Notes under the pieces: generated by a model
The model's input: only the letters and a program-made list of their open reading frames with translations
What the model was told of the DNA's origin: nothing
Databases searched by the model: none
DNA from: Evernia prunastri
Taxonomy: Eukaryota; Ascomycota; Lecanoromycetes; Lecanorales; Parmeliaceae
DNA: 64,000 bases
Direction: 5' to 3'
Assembly (NCBI GenBank): GCA_003184365.1
Contig: NKYR01000139.1
Coordinates: 753 to 64,752 of the forward strand
Part shown: positions 31,750-44,000 of the stretch, in pieces
Position numbering within the stretch: the stretch's first letter is position 1
How the letters are laid out: every line of letters starts with the position of its first letter
Translations under genes and position numbers: made by a program

Positions 31750-33388
31750 CTACTTCGTGGATGGCAGGATCTTCTCCCCTTCCAGTTCGTCCAAACACTC
31801 TTCGAATGCATCCCAAGTGTCAATATACCTGCATAAGGGGTGAGTATCAAATCATAATCTCATTTGAAAGGAAGTGAGCGCACCCTGTCCACCCATACTT
31901 CCTCGCCTTACTCATGCTGATGACAATGTTAAAATTCCTACCCAGCACGAAGCCCAAGAAACCCCACGTAGCTTTCTCGAACGCATCCTTTTCTAACCCT
32001 TCTCTCGCTTGGAGCTTCTCCCACCTGCACATGTTCGAGTCAGCATGATTCGGAGGCACGAGCCCTAAGGTCTGACGCAGGTCTAAGGTACCGAGCAGTC
32101 TGAGCCTTTTGCTCGCTCGGATTACGGATCCTAGGATTCAAGCACAACCTTGATCGGAAGCGAACGGTGTGTAAGAAGGTGCACTTACGCCTTCTTGACA
32201 TCCTCACGCTGACTCCATTTGACCAAGTCGATCTTCTGCTCCACTCTGCTTTGCTTGAAATTTTCCTCCAAACCCCGCTCCGCCGCCATTTCGGCCATTG
32301 GAGGTTTCTCCGCCAGCATCATGACGCTGTCGGCGTCCTTGCCCACGTCGACTGCGAACTGGTTGCGTGGGATGTGGCAGTGGAACCGCCTCGCGAGCTT
32401 AGGCCACATGTTCTGCCAGGATTCGCTGTCCCCGTTGACGACGTTGAAAGCCTGGTTGCCGCACTTTGGTTCCATGGCCGCCCAGAGGTTGAACTGTGCG
32501 TGCAGGCGGGAGTACGTGAAGCTGTCGAAGAGGGTGTAGAACGTCTCGCTACCGGGGAACATGAGGTTGCCGTCAATCTCCTTTGAGATGGCCGTGTAGA
32601 GGCCTAGGGACGTGGCGAGGTTCATGAAGTTGCCTTTTGCGACGCCGATGACGTCGTTGGGGTACGTAACGACCCAATCCCAACAATTAGATTTCTTGGC
32701 TCTGTCGGCGAGAATGCGCTGTTGATGGTAATAAAAATTTGGGGGACGACCATCACCTTCGATCCAGCGGTCCGATTCTTCCATCGGCTGTTTCGGGCAA
32801 CCGAGGTGTACGCCGTATTGCTTTGCGCCTGTTGTGAGGATGACACGTTTGAGCTTCTTGGATGCGCCAGTGATCTCGAGGGCGTCAAGGAAGTTGGCTA
32901 CCATTGCGCCATTGACGTCCCAATTTTCCTCATCGGAGTCTTTCTGGAGGTAGGCAACGAAGACTGGATCAGCACATCGCAGTCAGTATTGCCTACTTGG
33001 GAGATAATTTGGAACTTGGAGCATGTTTCGAGGATCAAGAACCACATGTCTTGCGACTTGGATTTGGTTAGAAGAGGAAACACGAAATGAAAAAAGCGCA
33101 CAAAGATACTCTGCTTCGACGCCCTCAAGCTGTTTTGCCATTCCTTTCGCATCTTTTGTTAAATCGAGGGTATCGTGCTTCACATTCGGTGGGTATTTTT
33201 CCTTCTGACTTCTGGACAAGGCGTGTACAGTTTGCCAATGCCTAGGGTCTTTGCCAAGGGCATGAACGATCTCGCGGCCCAGGATACCTGGTACAAGGAG
33301 TGAGATGAGTACAAAAGAGGAGAAATATCAGCGGATTGCTCATTGGGGGGAGCGAACCTGTAGCCCCAGTAACAATTGCGGAAGGCAT
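31750..33388 (-). CDS. PRISE-type short-chain dehydrogenase/reductase
   Basis: Five exons on the minus strand: 33358-33388, 33102-33287, 32189-32963, 31884-32024, 31750-31828, 403 residues; the frame closes across all four introns (55-164 nt). The family (progesterone 5-beta-reductase / iridoid-synthase-like, SDR75U) reduces C=C bonds of enones with NADPH. The nucleotide-binding start is MPSAIVTGATGILGREIV (TGxxGxxG). The family's catalytic Lys motif is seen in LTTGAKQYGVHLG and the catalytic Tyr in PNFYYHQQRIL; these replace the classic YxxxK. The C-terminal end, WGFLGFVLGRNFN then MSKARKYGWTGYIDTWDAF, is the conserved substrate-lid tail, and only the spliced model restores it. The substrate is unknown. 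It lies convergent to POL2, 190 bp apart. Confidence 0.85.
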
Positions 33389-34113
33389 GTTGTATGTATG
33401 AGTGAGAATTGAATGTAAGAAGGGATTGAAGAAGAGTAGAGGGAGGAGTGGAGAGATTGGCAGGTTATACTGGTTATTAAGATACGTAATGATATAGAAT
33501 GATAGAGCTTCTCGCTTTGCCGATAAATTACGTGTACGACGTAATAATGACGAATTGAGGATGGGGACATCCGAAGCGCCTTGAGCCGATGAAATTGTCA
33601 AACGCCCAGCCGGAGCCAGCCGGAGCTTTCTCCGTCCCATAGTCTCGCAACTAACTCATCATACTGGTGTATCATACGTATATTGGAGGATGAGATAATC
33701 ATCGTTAGGAAATGGAAGCGAGAAGAAACAAGCAGCGACGCAAACAGAGACAAAGGCAGAAACAAAGACAGAAACGGAGGTGCATGTACACTTCAGATTT
33801 GATACGTAGGTAGTTCTTGCGGTGTTGGAACCTCTCCTCGTGGGTTTAGAGTGTGATTGATGTCCGGACGGAATGAGAGCCAAATGACACGAGAGATGGT
33901 CGAGAAGCCCAATTTCTTGCCCGTAGTAAGAGGCCTCGAGCATAAATGGAAAATGGGAAAAATGGGAAATATGTTGTAGCGCAACGCTTCACGTAGAGTA
34001 ATGGGCAAGAGATACTCTACACCGTTTGGACTTCCAGTCGTGCTGATTCTCACCCATTCGTTCTCGCGTCATGTCCACGTTGCATTATTCGTAATAGCTT
34101 GTAACTCATATCA
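33389..34113. other. Intergenic
   Basis: 725 bp holding the promoter of the PRISE-type gene and the 3' region of the small gene at 34114. There is an A/G-rich stretch at 33710-33780 with loosely repeated CAGAAACAAAGA units. No coding frame is supported. Confidence 0.4.
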
Positions 34114-34512
34114 TCATTTTCTCTGGGATCGAAACTGCTCCTTGATCTCCTCGAGGTAGTGTTCGAGGAAATTCTTGGTTGGCTCTGCGACAAGATCGAT
34201 GGTCAGCCTGGCGCCGTTCCTCTCGGTAGAAAGGCACTCACTATCCGCTTTATCTATTTTGGTACCCCCCATCTCTTCCGGATCAGGCCCTTGCCGCATG
34301 TGACGGACCTTTTTATGTACCTCCCGAACGAATCGGTGGAAGGTTGGGCTTGCGAGGAGCTAATAACAGCATATGAGTGACAGGAGGCCAAATGTCGGGA
34401 AAGTGTCATACGCGAGTGGTCAGCCATGCCTATTCTTGATCAGCCTGGATGTTCTGTATTTGTGGTGTGTGAAGGATGACAAGCTGACCTCAAAGATTCG
34501 CATCCACCACAT
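34114..34512 (-). CDS. Small 70-residue protein, possibly MIOREX component Mrx7-like
   Basis: Three exons on the minus strand: 34489-34512, 34242-34359, 34114-34184, 70 residues. The model rests on consensus splice sites (GTCAGC..TAG; GTGAGT..CAG) and one frame that closes exactly. The protein starts MWWMRIFELLASPTFHRFV, continues REVHKKVRHMRQGPDPEEMGG, and ends KNFLEHYLEEIKEQFRSQRK. The amphipathic basic start could direct it to mitochondria. Its size and the SPTFHRFVREVHKKV core remind me of the small mitochondrial Mrx7 family, but that is from memory and tentative. The second intron is 57 nt, a multiple of 3 and free of stops, so retaining it would add 19 residues without breaking the frame. 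The tail frame alone (34114-34299) would give a misleading N-terminus. Confidence 0.65.
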
Positions 34513-35238
34513 TATCGTGACAACATCTGGTGTGAGAAGCTTCTCAGCTCACACAATCAGAGGTTGGATTGTTAATCATAAATTCGAGTGGGTACCGAAA
34601 AGTAGTGTTTGTTTGATTTTGATACGGTGGCGCTCGAACGGGAGGTCGGTAGGTAATGTAAGGTAAGGTAGGTAAGGTGCATTCGCTAGGTATCTCACCA
34701 GAGCGGAAGTGGCAAAAGAAATCTATTTTTGGTAAAGCGCCAGAAGGTGGTAACTTTAAAGTTACTGACCGGTTGTACTGGCTGATAGGATTATTCATTA
34801 TTGAGGATTTTGATTGAAAAAGGTACAAAGGTACAAGTTATTTTATATGGTGGTGCTACTCTACAATCAAAATCTACATCTAACTTACACTGCTTCTTTC
34901 CTCATCCATGATCAACGAAACTATATCTTATAAACGCTCCTGCTCTATTTTCATTTCCCTTTTCTTTTTTGGCACTCTTCTTATAAATCTCCAACACTCC
35001 TCCCTTGCTTTGCCTCTTGAGCTGACCTTTGGAATCTCATACAAGTAAACCCAATTATCCTATCCCACTCTCTAATGGTAAATCTTTTTTCTATGCTTTT
35101 CTCGCAAGAAAAGAGCCGTAAAGAGCAGGCGTGACAGACCCAGAGGATTCCCTCAATCTCCAATCCATTTTACGTCTTTCCCCAACACTTTCTTCAGCGT
35201 CATCGACCTCTTAATGTAATTTACACATACGTGTGGAC
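34513..35238. promoter_or_regulatory. Divergent intergenic region with GGTAAGGTA cluster
   Basis: 726 bp between the small gene and the tyrosine phosphatase gene, including both promoters. At 34645-34695 lies a run of AGGTA/GGTAA units (GGTAGGTAATGTAAGGTAAG and on), a motif that recurs in several other intergenic regions of this window. A long T/C-rich run (34880-35000) probably belongs to the phosphatase 5' leader. Confidence 0.5.
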
Positions 35239-36690
35239 ATGACGGCTCCTTCCGCCAAAGGTTTCAGCACGGCATATAAAAGAGCCCGTTCTCAGGAGAG
35301 CCCAACGCCTTTGGCATCACCGCCGGTGTTGAAAGCGACAAAGATTGAAGGAGACGAAGCAGACGAAGCAGAAAGGGCGCAAGTCGAGTCCGGAATCCCG
35401 GCTTTCCTCCGTCAATCACAAAGCGGTAAGCTTGTCTTTTTCGTGTGTCGTGCATACGCGAGCATGCATATGCAGCTTCTCTTTAGATTATCCACTAAAA
35501 CCACATAGCTGTTCGAGCTAAATTCAATGACTTGGCATGGAAGGAGAAGCTCCGCATCTTGCAAGGTCGAAACGATCCATCTTCGCAATGGATCCAAGAT
35601 ACAAGCCCCCATGTCATGAAGCGGAATCGTTACGGGAACGTCCAGCCGTGGGAAAAGTCTCGTATTCATCTCAAAGTCGCCGAAGGGAAGTCGGACTACA
35701 TCAATGCTTCACCTATATCACTGCGCGATCCAAGAACGGGTATAGAAACAAAATTTATAGCAACCCAAGTATGTCTTACCTGCATCATGCTCTTTCCTGA
35801 TCGACATGCTGAACACCCTCAAGGGTCCCAAACAATCAGGTTTAAGCCATTTCTGGCACATGATATGGCAGGAAACCACCGACGTAGCTGTCATTGTTAT
35901 GCTAACGCAAACGCACGATGGAACAACCGAGAAATGTTTCCAGTATTTCCCTCTGAATGTCGAGGCCGGGTCTTTTAGAATTGACCCGCTCGACAGAGCG
36001 GGCGACACACTGGAAGGTAATGTGACTTTCTTGGAGTGCCATATGGACGTGGATTCAAAGACAGAGATCCGCAAGTTATCATTGAGTTTCGGGGCAGAAA
36101 CAAAAGATGTATGGCATTTCTTGTTCTCCGGCTGGCCAGACTTCGCCGTTCCGGAAGATAGCAACCGTACTGCGCTCTTGGCGCTCTTGAAACTTTGCGC
36201 AGAGAAGAACACTTCGCCTAGTAACCCTAGGATTATTCATTGCAGTGCCGGGGTGGGACGTTCAGGCACATTCATCGCTTTAGAATACCTTCTCGCTCAA
36301 GTGGAGTCAGGTGCAATACTGGATGCTAAAGAGGGCGACGACATGATTTACGATGTGGTGAATCATTTGAGAGAACAAAGAATGCTTATGGTGCAAATGG
36401 AGGGACAGTATCAATTCCTTTATGAGGTCATTCGGGACCAGCTAAAGGAACGACGTTTACAAGCATCCAGGCAGCACTCGCCAGAGCTTCGAACGCAAGC
36501 AAGCGGTCCGAAGGCCCCAAATAAGGCATCAAATAAGGCACCAAACATGGACGACGCCCGTGACGCAGGTGACTTCTTCGGCAACGCCAAGAATCACGGA
36601 GGTCAGCCCGCAATCCTACCAGAGGCAAAGCCTGGTGAAAGCCTGAGCGAGGATGCCAGAGCAGAAGGTCAGGATCCCAGTGCGCCCTAA
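35239..36690 (+). CDS. Protein tyrosine phosphatase (classical, Ptp1/Pyp-like)
   Basis: Three exons: 35239-35425, 35509-35768, 35824-36690, 437 residues. It removes phosphate from tyrosine, most likely on a MAP kinase as Ptp/Pyp enzymes do. The phosphatase domain runs from about residue 65 to 375. Landmarks: the substrate-recognition loop KRNRYGNVQPWE, IATQGPKQSGLSHFWHMIWQ (motif made only after splicing), the WPDF loop near residue 253, the signature HCSAGVGRSGTF with the nucleophile Cys at about 289 and Arg at about 295, and the Q-loop QMEGQYQFLYE. The C-terminal 70 residues are disordered, with short repeats (APNKASNKAPN). All catalytic residues are present. I take ATG 35239; a GTG six bases upstream in frame is not a start. 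No regulatory N-terminal domain is seen, so it resembles S. cerevisiae Ptp1. Confidence 0.92.
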
Positions 36691-37112
36691 GGAATCTGAA
36701 GATTTGGGGGCAGGTCTGAACCTTGATAGATATGCTATGGTTGACGGCCCCTTTGGGACGACATATTTTCTTTGTCTCGGGATGCCTCGTGGTGTTTGCT
36801 GCAGGGATATCAGGAGTATATCTTTGGTTCAATGGGCTATGAGTCATGAAAAGGCGCAGATGGAGTTTCGTGGGGCAACTCAGCACCATTATACCAGGCT
36901 AACCATTACCAACATGAAATACGTGCAGTATGGGAGTTTTGGGTGCATTCCGAGCAGCTGTTAACAAGGTAGATAGCATTTTAGACGGAAACGAAGAAGC
37001 CGGTGAGCGGTAGCACAGAAGGATTGTCTACTACTATGATACCTTCTGCTTCCGATAGTACCGCTTGTTGTCAATTGATACCCATATCAGCCTTATAAAC
37101 CAAGCTACCCTC
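36691..37112. other. Intergenic, convergent 3' ends
   Basis: About 420 bp between the stops of the phosphatase and RPS26 genes. It holds their 3' untranslated regions. Nothing else is seen. Confidence 0.4.
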
Positions 37113-37700
37113 TCACGCCTGAGCTGTCTTCGCCAGGTTGTTGGCCTGCTGTGGATTTATCTTCTTTCCATCCTTGTTGAACCGAACCCTGGGGGGTGGT
37201 GCACGATTGCGGCGGCCTTCTCGAGAGCGGACACTAGAAGATGACACAGTCAGTCGGAAAAGAACTCCCGGAATGTAATGGGAGAAACGCACCGAACGAT
37301 CTTGCCGTGAATGGCACACGAGACGCAGTATTGGAGCTTCAGGTACATTTTCGGGACGGCGTATTCGGGGAAAACAGAGGCATCAGAAATATCACCTGAG
37401 TTCAAGGTTCATGCATTAGCTCTCGCGATCGTATTAAGCTCCCTGTTGAGTCCACAGCGTAGGTGAAGCTTCGCGGAGGCAAAACCTACGGATAGCAGCA
37501 CTCTCAACCATGTTGCGGATCGTGAATCTCTTTATCGCCTTGTCCTTTGGTGTACACCTCGAGCAGTTGGAGCAGCGAATGGGCTTGACATGACCTCGCC
37601 CCTTCTTGTTGCGACCGCTATAGCAGACAGGTCAGTTACGGGCTTGAGGTTACATGATTCGGGTGTAGGAGGCGTACTTGGACGCTCGCTTCTTGACCAT
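37113..37700 (-). CDS. RPS26: 40S ribosomal protein S26 (eS26)
   Basis: Four exons on the minus strand: 37678-37700, 37490-37617, 37293-37395, 37113-37233, 124 residues. Each exon is too short to stand out alone; splicing gives MVKKRASNGRNKKGRGHVK, then PIRCSNCSRCTPKDKAIK, then YCVSCAIHGKIVRVRSREGR, which is unmistakably eS26. The protein sits at the mRNA exit channel near the 3' end of 18S rRNA and contacts the Kozak region. The zinc ligands are in CSNC and in YCVSC. The basic tail (PPPRVRFNKDGKKINPQ) is as in fungi. The intron-rich 5' half, with a 23-nt first coding exon, is typical for ribosomal protein genes of filamentous fungi. It is divergent from the CBS/PB1 gene with 295 bp between the starts. 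Confidence 0.96.
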
Positions 37701-37995
37701 GATTGCGGTTCTGGAGAGAAGAAAAAGGGTCAGTAAAAGTAAGACTGTAACGACATTTGGTGTTAGGGTGAGCCGGTTTTGCGTACCTTTCGACTTCTTT
37801 GATCAAAGGGTCGGTGATTCAAAAGCTCGTTCGTGGCTCACACATTCAAGTGGGAGCCCTTCGCTTATGCTAAAAGCTAACGGTTAATCTCCGGCCTTGG
37901 CGGTCGTTTGTTTACGAATCGTTGAATGTCCGAATCTCATTCGTCAAGGGGTCGAGTCTATCGCGCCCAATCGACTTTTTATATCCCTTAACATC

Positions 37996-40121
37996 ATGTC
38001 AGCTACCGGTGGAACTTTCAGAGGCACACCAAGTCGAGGAGGTCAAGGCAGAGGTCAGGTACCTGCTTTCGAGAACAGCCCCTCAAACATACCTCGTCCC
38101 AAGCTAGAGTCACATGCTAGTTCCGCCATGCAAAGTGAGACCGGAAATTCGACGCTGAGTGCGAGCAGGCAGAAGCAGACGAAACGTGATGAGGTCGGGC
38201 AATTTTTTGTTTGTTGCTATGATAGAATACGCTGACACTACCTGCCCAGGCTATTCGCAAGAAGATGGAGGCGGACCTGAACAAGAAGAAGGGCAACGCT
38301 ACTCGAGCTCGACATACCCGAAAAGCCCCGCCTGGAACAGTCCTGGCCCTAAAGCCAAGTCAGGCTCTCCAGATAAAACCAAATACAACCGTGGCAGAAG
38401 CGGCCCAATTGATGGCTGCAAAGCGAGAAGACTGCGTACTTGTCACGGACGACGACGATCGGATTGCTGGTATATTCACGGCTAAAGACCTCGCGTTCCG
38501 CGTGGTAGGAGCGGGTATCAAAGCCAGGGACGTTACCATAGCGGACATCATGACGAAGAACCCTCTATGTGCCCGGACAGATACCAGCGCTACGGATGCT
38601 CTGGACCTCATGGTTCGGAAAGGCTTTCGACATCTGCCAGTCATGGACGAGAACCAGGATATTTCTGGTATCCTGGATATCACAAAGTGTTTCTACGACG
38701 CAATGGAAAAGCTGGAGCGTGCTTACAGCTCGTCGCGGAAATTGTATGACGCTCTTGAGGGTGTGCAGTCAGAACTTGGCTCGAGTCAGCCGCAACAAAT
38801 CATACAATACGTCGAGGCTGTAAGGCAGAAGATGTCCGGACCTACACTGGAGTCTGTTTTGAACGGACTGCCGCCAACGACTGTGTCAGTGAGAACATCT
38901 GTCAAGGAAGCCGCAGCCTTGATGAAAGAAAATCACACTACTGCTGTGCTGGTGCAAGACCAGGGTTCGATAACCGGGATATTCACTAGCAAGGATGTTG
39001 TCCTTCGAGTCATTGCTCCAGGATTGGACCCAGCAAATTGCAGCGTTGTGAGGGTAATGACTCCACACCCGGACTTTGCGCCCATGGACATGAGCATACA
39101 GGCCGCTTTGAGAAAAATGCATGACGGCCACTATTTGAACTTGCCGGTCATGAATGAACCTGGGGAAATTGTGGGTATGGTGGATGTGCTCAAGCTCACA
39201 TACGCGACTCTTGAACAGGTCAGTCTGTTGGATTATCACTTGCAGTAAAGCTATTAATACCAACAGATCAATACAATGTCAACCGGAGATAACGAAGGCC
39301 CAGCCTGGGGCAAGTTTTGGCTGTCTCTCGACAACGACTCCGAATCGATGATGTCAGGTGAAGGCAGCCATCGCGCGCATACACCTGGTCATCGATCACT
39401 CATGTCCCCAGAGTTGCTATCCCGTCCAACTGTTGATCGCGTGGATAGTGTGCAGCCGCATGAATCAGCCTCACATAATGGAGATGACGATCGTTCGGAA
39501 AGTCCAGAAGAGCCCCCATCAGCGTCTATGGAAGACTCGCCGTTCCCATTCAAGTTCAAGGCTCCCAGTGGCCGTGTGCATAGGCTCCAAGTCGCTGCAT
39601 CGGCCGGTATGGAGGACCTAGCCAGTAATGTGAATGCCAAACTTGGAGGCGAGATTGATGCAGTGGGCGGCGCGGCCATCGTCGAGAACGGGAAGCTGAC
39701 AGCATCTGGCTACGCTTTGAGCTATCTGGACAACGAAGGCGACACCGTCTCCATCACGACTGATCAAGATCTCCTAGACGCAATCGCGCTCTCTCGGCAA
39801 TATCATCGGGAAAAGGTGGATCTGTTTGTGCATGACCCAGAAAAACCGCCCATGTCAGCGACACTGGATCCTCAGCCGGCAATGTCGAAGCCTCTGACCC
39901 CTCCTCCATCGACGCTCAAGAGCCGGAGGCAGGATGACGACGAGGATGAGATGGTGACGCCGGTGAAAAGGGGGCGGAAGGTGATGCCACAAGCAAAACA
40001 GCAGCAGCCGGATCAGCTCGTTGCAGGATTAGCCAACGAGTTATTGCTGCCAGGGGCGATTGTCACGTTGGCTGTGGTCATCATTGGAGTCTTTACAATT
40101 AGTCGCGCCAGTCGTTCATGA
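37996..40121 (+). CDS. CBS- and PB1-domain membrane protein (Mug70-like)
   Basis: Three exons: 37996-38193, 38250-39218, 39267-40121, 673 residues. Residues 1-85 are disordered and Gly/Arg/Ser-rich. Four CBS repeats follow (about 88-145, 153-205, 260-315, 325-385), seen as VLVTDDDDRIAGIFTAKDLAFRV, GFRHLPVMDENQDISGILDI, VLVQDQGSITGIFTSKDV and HYLNLPVMNEPGEIVGMVDV; such pairs bind adenosyl nucleotides and sense energy state in known proteins. A PB1 domain lies near 480-580 (FKFKAPSGRVHRLQVAAS, then YLDNEGDTVSITTDQDLLDAI), a protein-pairing module. The C-terminus is one membrane helix (LLLPGAIVTLAVVIIGVFTI) with a short basic tail, so it is likely tail-anchored. S. pombe mug70 has this architecture; the molecular role is unknown. 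The first intron has a weak donor, GTCGGG, but the frame requires it. Confidence 0.88.
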
Positions 40122-41020
40122 ACAATACCCCACTTATCTGCACGGAGCAGGTTACTCGTCTTTTTTCTTTGCACAATCTTCTTCTCTGATGTACTCGGTA
40201 CATGATATATGTATGCTAATTACATGTTTCAGTATCCTATTCTGGGTTAGAATTTAGAAGTGAGTGCCTTGAATAAGGGGACGGCGACTGATTTTTTATT
40301 TGGAGTTAATTGGCTACAAATAAATTCGAGTAGCTAAAACAGATGGGGATGGAGGATGGGGGATGGAGTGAAACCAGCGTACGGAGAATGTATATCAAAT
40401 TGACGACTGACGTTGCGCAACTGGCAAGAGACCGAGGAGCTGGAGACCGCTGGGCTACTCGCCTACTCGCAGCCTTTCCCGCTTCACTAGGTTACAGTAC
40501 AGTAAATAGAGTACTAGTACTCGTACCATCAGGCTACCTTTACCTCAGGTACACGGTTCCTTACTTTTTATCTTATTTTTCCCTTAGCTTAGGTAGTCTC
40601 TAGGTAGGTATTAGGTACCTTAGGTACATAGTCTCTAGTCTCTACATATTAATTTTTATTTAAATGCTTTACCTTTTTTTATCTTGGCTCCTTGGCCGGT
40701 GCGACGGTGCCAGAAATTCTTTTTTCACTTTCACAAACAACAACAACATTATTATTCTTCAATCCCTCCAATAGATTGTAAACACGCCTGCCATTGGCCT
40801 TCTCCTTCCGAACATGAACAATCCTCTTGTTGCAAAAGCCTTCAATTTGCTTTAATTCACTCTTTTTTCTGAAAGCTTGCCCTATAATTACAGTAAGGGC
40901 GCTTAAGTCCTTCACCCTTCTTAAACATCCTATCGCCCGTGTTGACCAACGCGCAAGCTCGCCTTCAATTTACAACTTTGCCTAATAAAATTCGGACGCA
41001 GAATTTTTCCATCGTTCATC
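40122..41020. promoter_or_regulatory. Intergenic with TACCT/AGGTA cluster; importin promoter
   Basis: 900 bp upstream of the importin gene. 40535-40632 is dense in AGGTA and its complement (TACCTTTACCTCAGGTACAC, TAGGTAGGTATTAGGTACCT). T-rich and C/T-rich stretches at 40660-41000 fit a fungal promoter and leader. No gene is supported. Confidence 0.5.
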
Positions 41021-44000
41021 ATGTCCGTCCTTCCTCCCGAAGTCCACGCTGCTCTCGCAAGCCTGCTCCAAGGCCTTTCGTCACCAGACAATCAGATTCG
41101 CACCCATGCCGAGGAACAGCTCAACACCGAGTGGATCGCTGCGCGGCCTGACGTCCTGCTCATGGGCCTCGTTGAACAAATCCAATCTGCCGAGGAAACG
41201 TCGGTACGGTCTCTACCCTTTATTATTGAGCGTTCACAAGAAGTAGCCTGACTGACACGGCTCCCACAAACAGACTCGTTCTTTCGCAGCGGTCCTCTTT
41301 CGAAGAATGTCAACAAAGACAAGAAAAACACCTGGGCTGGAGGATTCGAACGAGCTGTTCATGCTGTTACAGCCGCCCCAAAAAGTCGCTATAAGACAAA
41401 AATTGCTCGAATGTCTGCAGAGCGAGAACTTCAAAATGGTTAGGCATAAGATTGGCGACGCTGTCGCTGAAGTTGCTAGACAATATGCGGATAACAGTAC
41501 GTGAAAGAGTGATGGCTCTGGGTTTGTGACTACTTGGACTCGTCTCGCTGACGTTTCGAACACCCAGACGAGAATTGGCCAGAGCTTCTGCAAGTACTTT
41601 TCGTGGCTAGCCAATCGCAAGATGCAGGCCAAAGAGAAGGGGCCTTTCGAATCTTTACTACCACGCCGGGAATCATAGAAAAGCAGCACGAGGAGACCGT
41701 GCTGGGCGCGTTTACGAAAGGCTTCGAAGATACCGACGTTACTGTATGATGCTCAAAATGTGATGTCAGGGATTTGCTGACCCGCTAGCAGGTAAGAATT
41801 GCCGCAATGGAGGCATTTGCGTCTTTCTTCGCATCCATTCAAAAGAGAGCGCAGAAAAAGTACTACCCGTTGGTCCCAAAGATCCTCAATATCCTGCCAC
41901 CTCTGAAAGAGCAAAGCGATTCGGAAAACTTAACCAAGGCCATTATCGCCTTAATAGAGCTGGCCGAAGAAGCGCCAATGATGTTTAAACATCTCTTCCA
42001 CAACTTGGTGCAATTCAGTATGACAGTCATACAGGACAAAGAGCTTGGTGACTTGACTCGACAAAATGCGCTGGAGCTAATGGGTACATTCGCGGACTAT
42101 GCCTCCGCTCTGTGCAAGAAAGATCCTTCCTACACTTCAGATATGGTCACCCAATGTTTGAGTCTGATGACGGATGTTGGCGCGGACGACGATGATGCAT
42201 CGGAATGGAACGCTTCAGAGGATCTTGATGTGGAGGAGAGTGATCTGAACCACGTAGCTGGAGAGCAATGCATGGACCGACTTGCTAACAAACTTGGAGG
42301 TGGAGCTGTACTACCACCGACCTTCCAATGGCTTCCTCGAATGATGACCTCTGCGGCCTGGCGCGATCGACACGCAGCACTTATGGCCATATCAGCAATC
42401 TCAGAGGGCTGCAGGGATCTTATGATAGGCGAACTGGATAAAGTTCTTGATTTAGTAGTACCAGCTCTCCGTGACGCCCACCCTCGTGTACGCTGGGCAG
42501 GCTGCAATGCGCTGGGCCAAATGAGCACCGATTTTTCAGGAACAATGCAAGTGAAGTACCACAATGTCGTATTGACGAACATCATTCCCGTGTTGGATGC
42601 CCCTGAACCTAGGATTCAATCTCACGCCGCTGCGGCTCTTGTCAATTTCTGTGAAGAGGCGGAGAAATCTACCCTTGAGCCTTATCTGGATGACTTGCTG
42701 AGTCGCCTTTTGCATTTGCTGCAGAGTCAGAAACGTTATGTGCAAGAGCAGGCTCTTTCGACGATTGCTACCATTGCTGATTCCGCCGAGACTGCTTTTG
42801 GAAAATATTATGATACCCTGATGCCTTTGTTATTCAATGTTCTAAGAGAAGAGCAGTCGAAAGAGTATCGACTCTTAAGAGCGAAAGCGATGGAGTGTGC
42901 GACTTTGATTGCGTTGGCCGTGGGCAAGCAACGTATGGGGTCAGACGCTGTGACACTAGTGCAGATCTTGGGGAATATCCAACAAAATATCCAGGATGCT
43001 GATGATCCACAATCGCAATATTTGTTGCATTGTTGGGGGCGAATGTGTCGGGTCCTGGGGCCCGATTTCATACCGTATCTTGCCGGTGTCATGCCTCCTC
43101 TGATGGAGCTTGCAAGTGCTAAAGCCGACATCCAGCTTCTTGACGACGACGAACAGATTGCCAAAGTTCAGCAAGAAGAGGGTTGGGAGATGGTACCGTT
43201 AAAAGGCAAAGTCATTGGGATCAAAACCTCCATCCTCGAAGACAAACACATGGCTATCGAGCTTATCGTCATCTACGCACAGCAGCTTGAAGGCGCATTC
43301 GAGCCATATGTCATCAACATAATAGAAAAGGTGTCTTTGCCAGGATTGGCGTTCTTCTTTCACGATCCAGTTCGAGTTGCTTCTGCCAAGAGCGTGCCAG
43401 TACTTCTAAATTCTGTGAAAAAAGCGCACGGGGAAACCTCCACTCAGTTGGGTGAGCTCTGGAAGGTGGTCGTCGGCAAGGTCCTTGAAGTCTTAAGCGC
43501 GGAGCCAGCAATCGATACTCTCGCGGAAATGTATCAATGTTTCTATGAGTCTGTCGAAGTCGTCGGCAAGAATTGTCTAACACAGGAACATATGGGAGCA
43601 TTCATCGAGTCTGTCAAATCGACGCTCGAGGACTATCAGAAGCGGGTCAAGAACCGTGCTGAGGAACAGCAAGAGACAGAAGAGGGCGAAGAAGAAAATG
43701 AAGAAATCTTATTCGCGATTGAGGATGACCAAACACTTCTCTCGGATATGAACAAAGCATTTCACACCATCTTCAAAAATCAGGAAACATCGTTTCTTCC
43801 ACCTTGGTCACGTCTATTGCCTTTCTACGACGCATTTGTCACCAGTGCAGACTCGACGCAACGGCAGTGGGCGCTGTGTATATATGACGACGTCTTAGAA
43901 TTCTGCGGAGACCAGAGCTGGAGCTATCAGAGTCACATTAGACAACCTTTGGTCGCCGGCATGAGGGACGAGGTCCCAGCAAACCGACAAGCGGCTTGCT

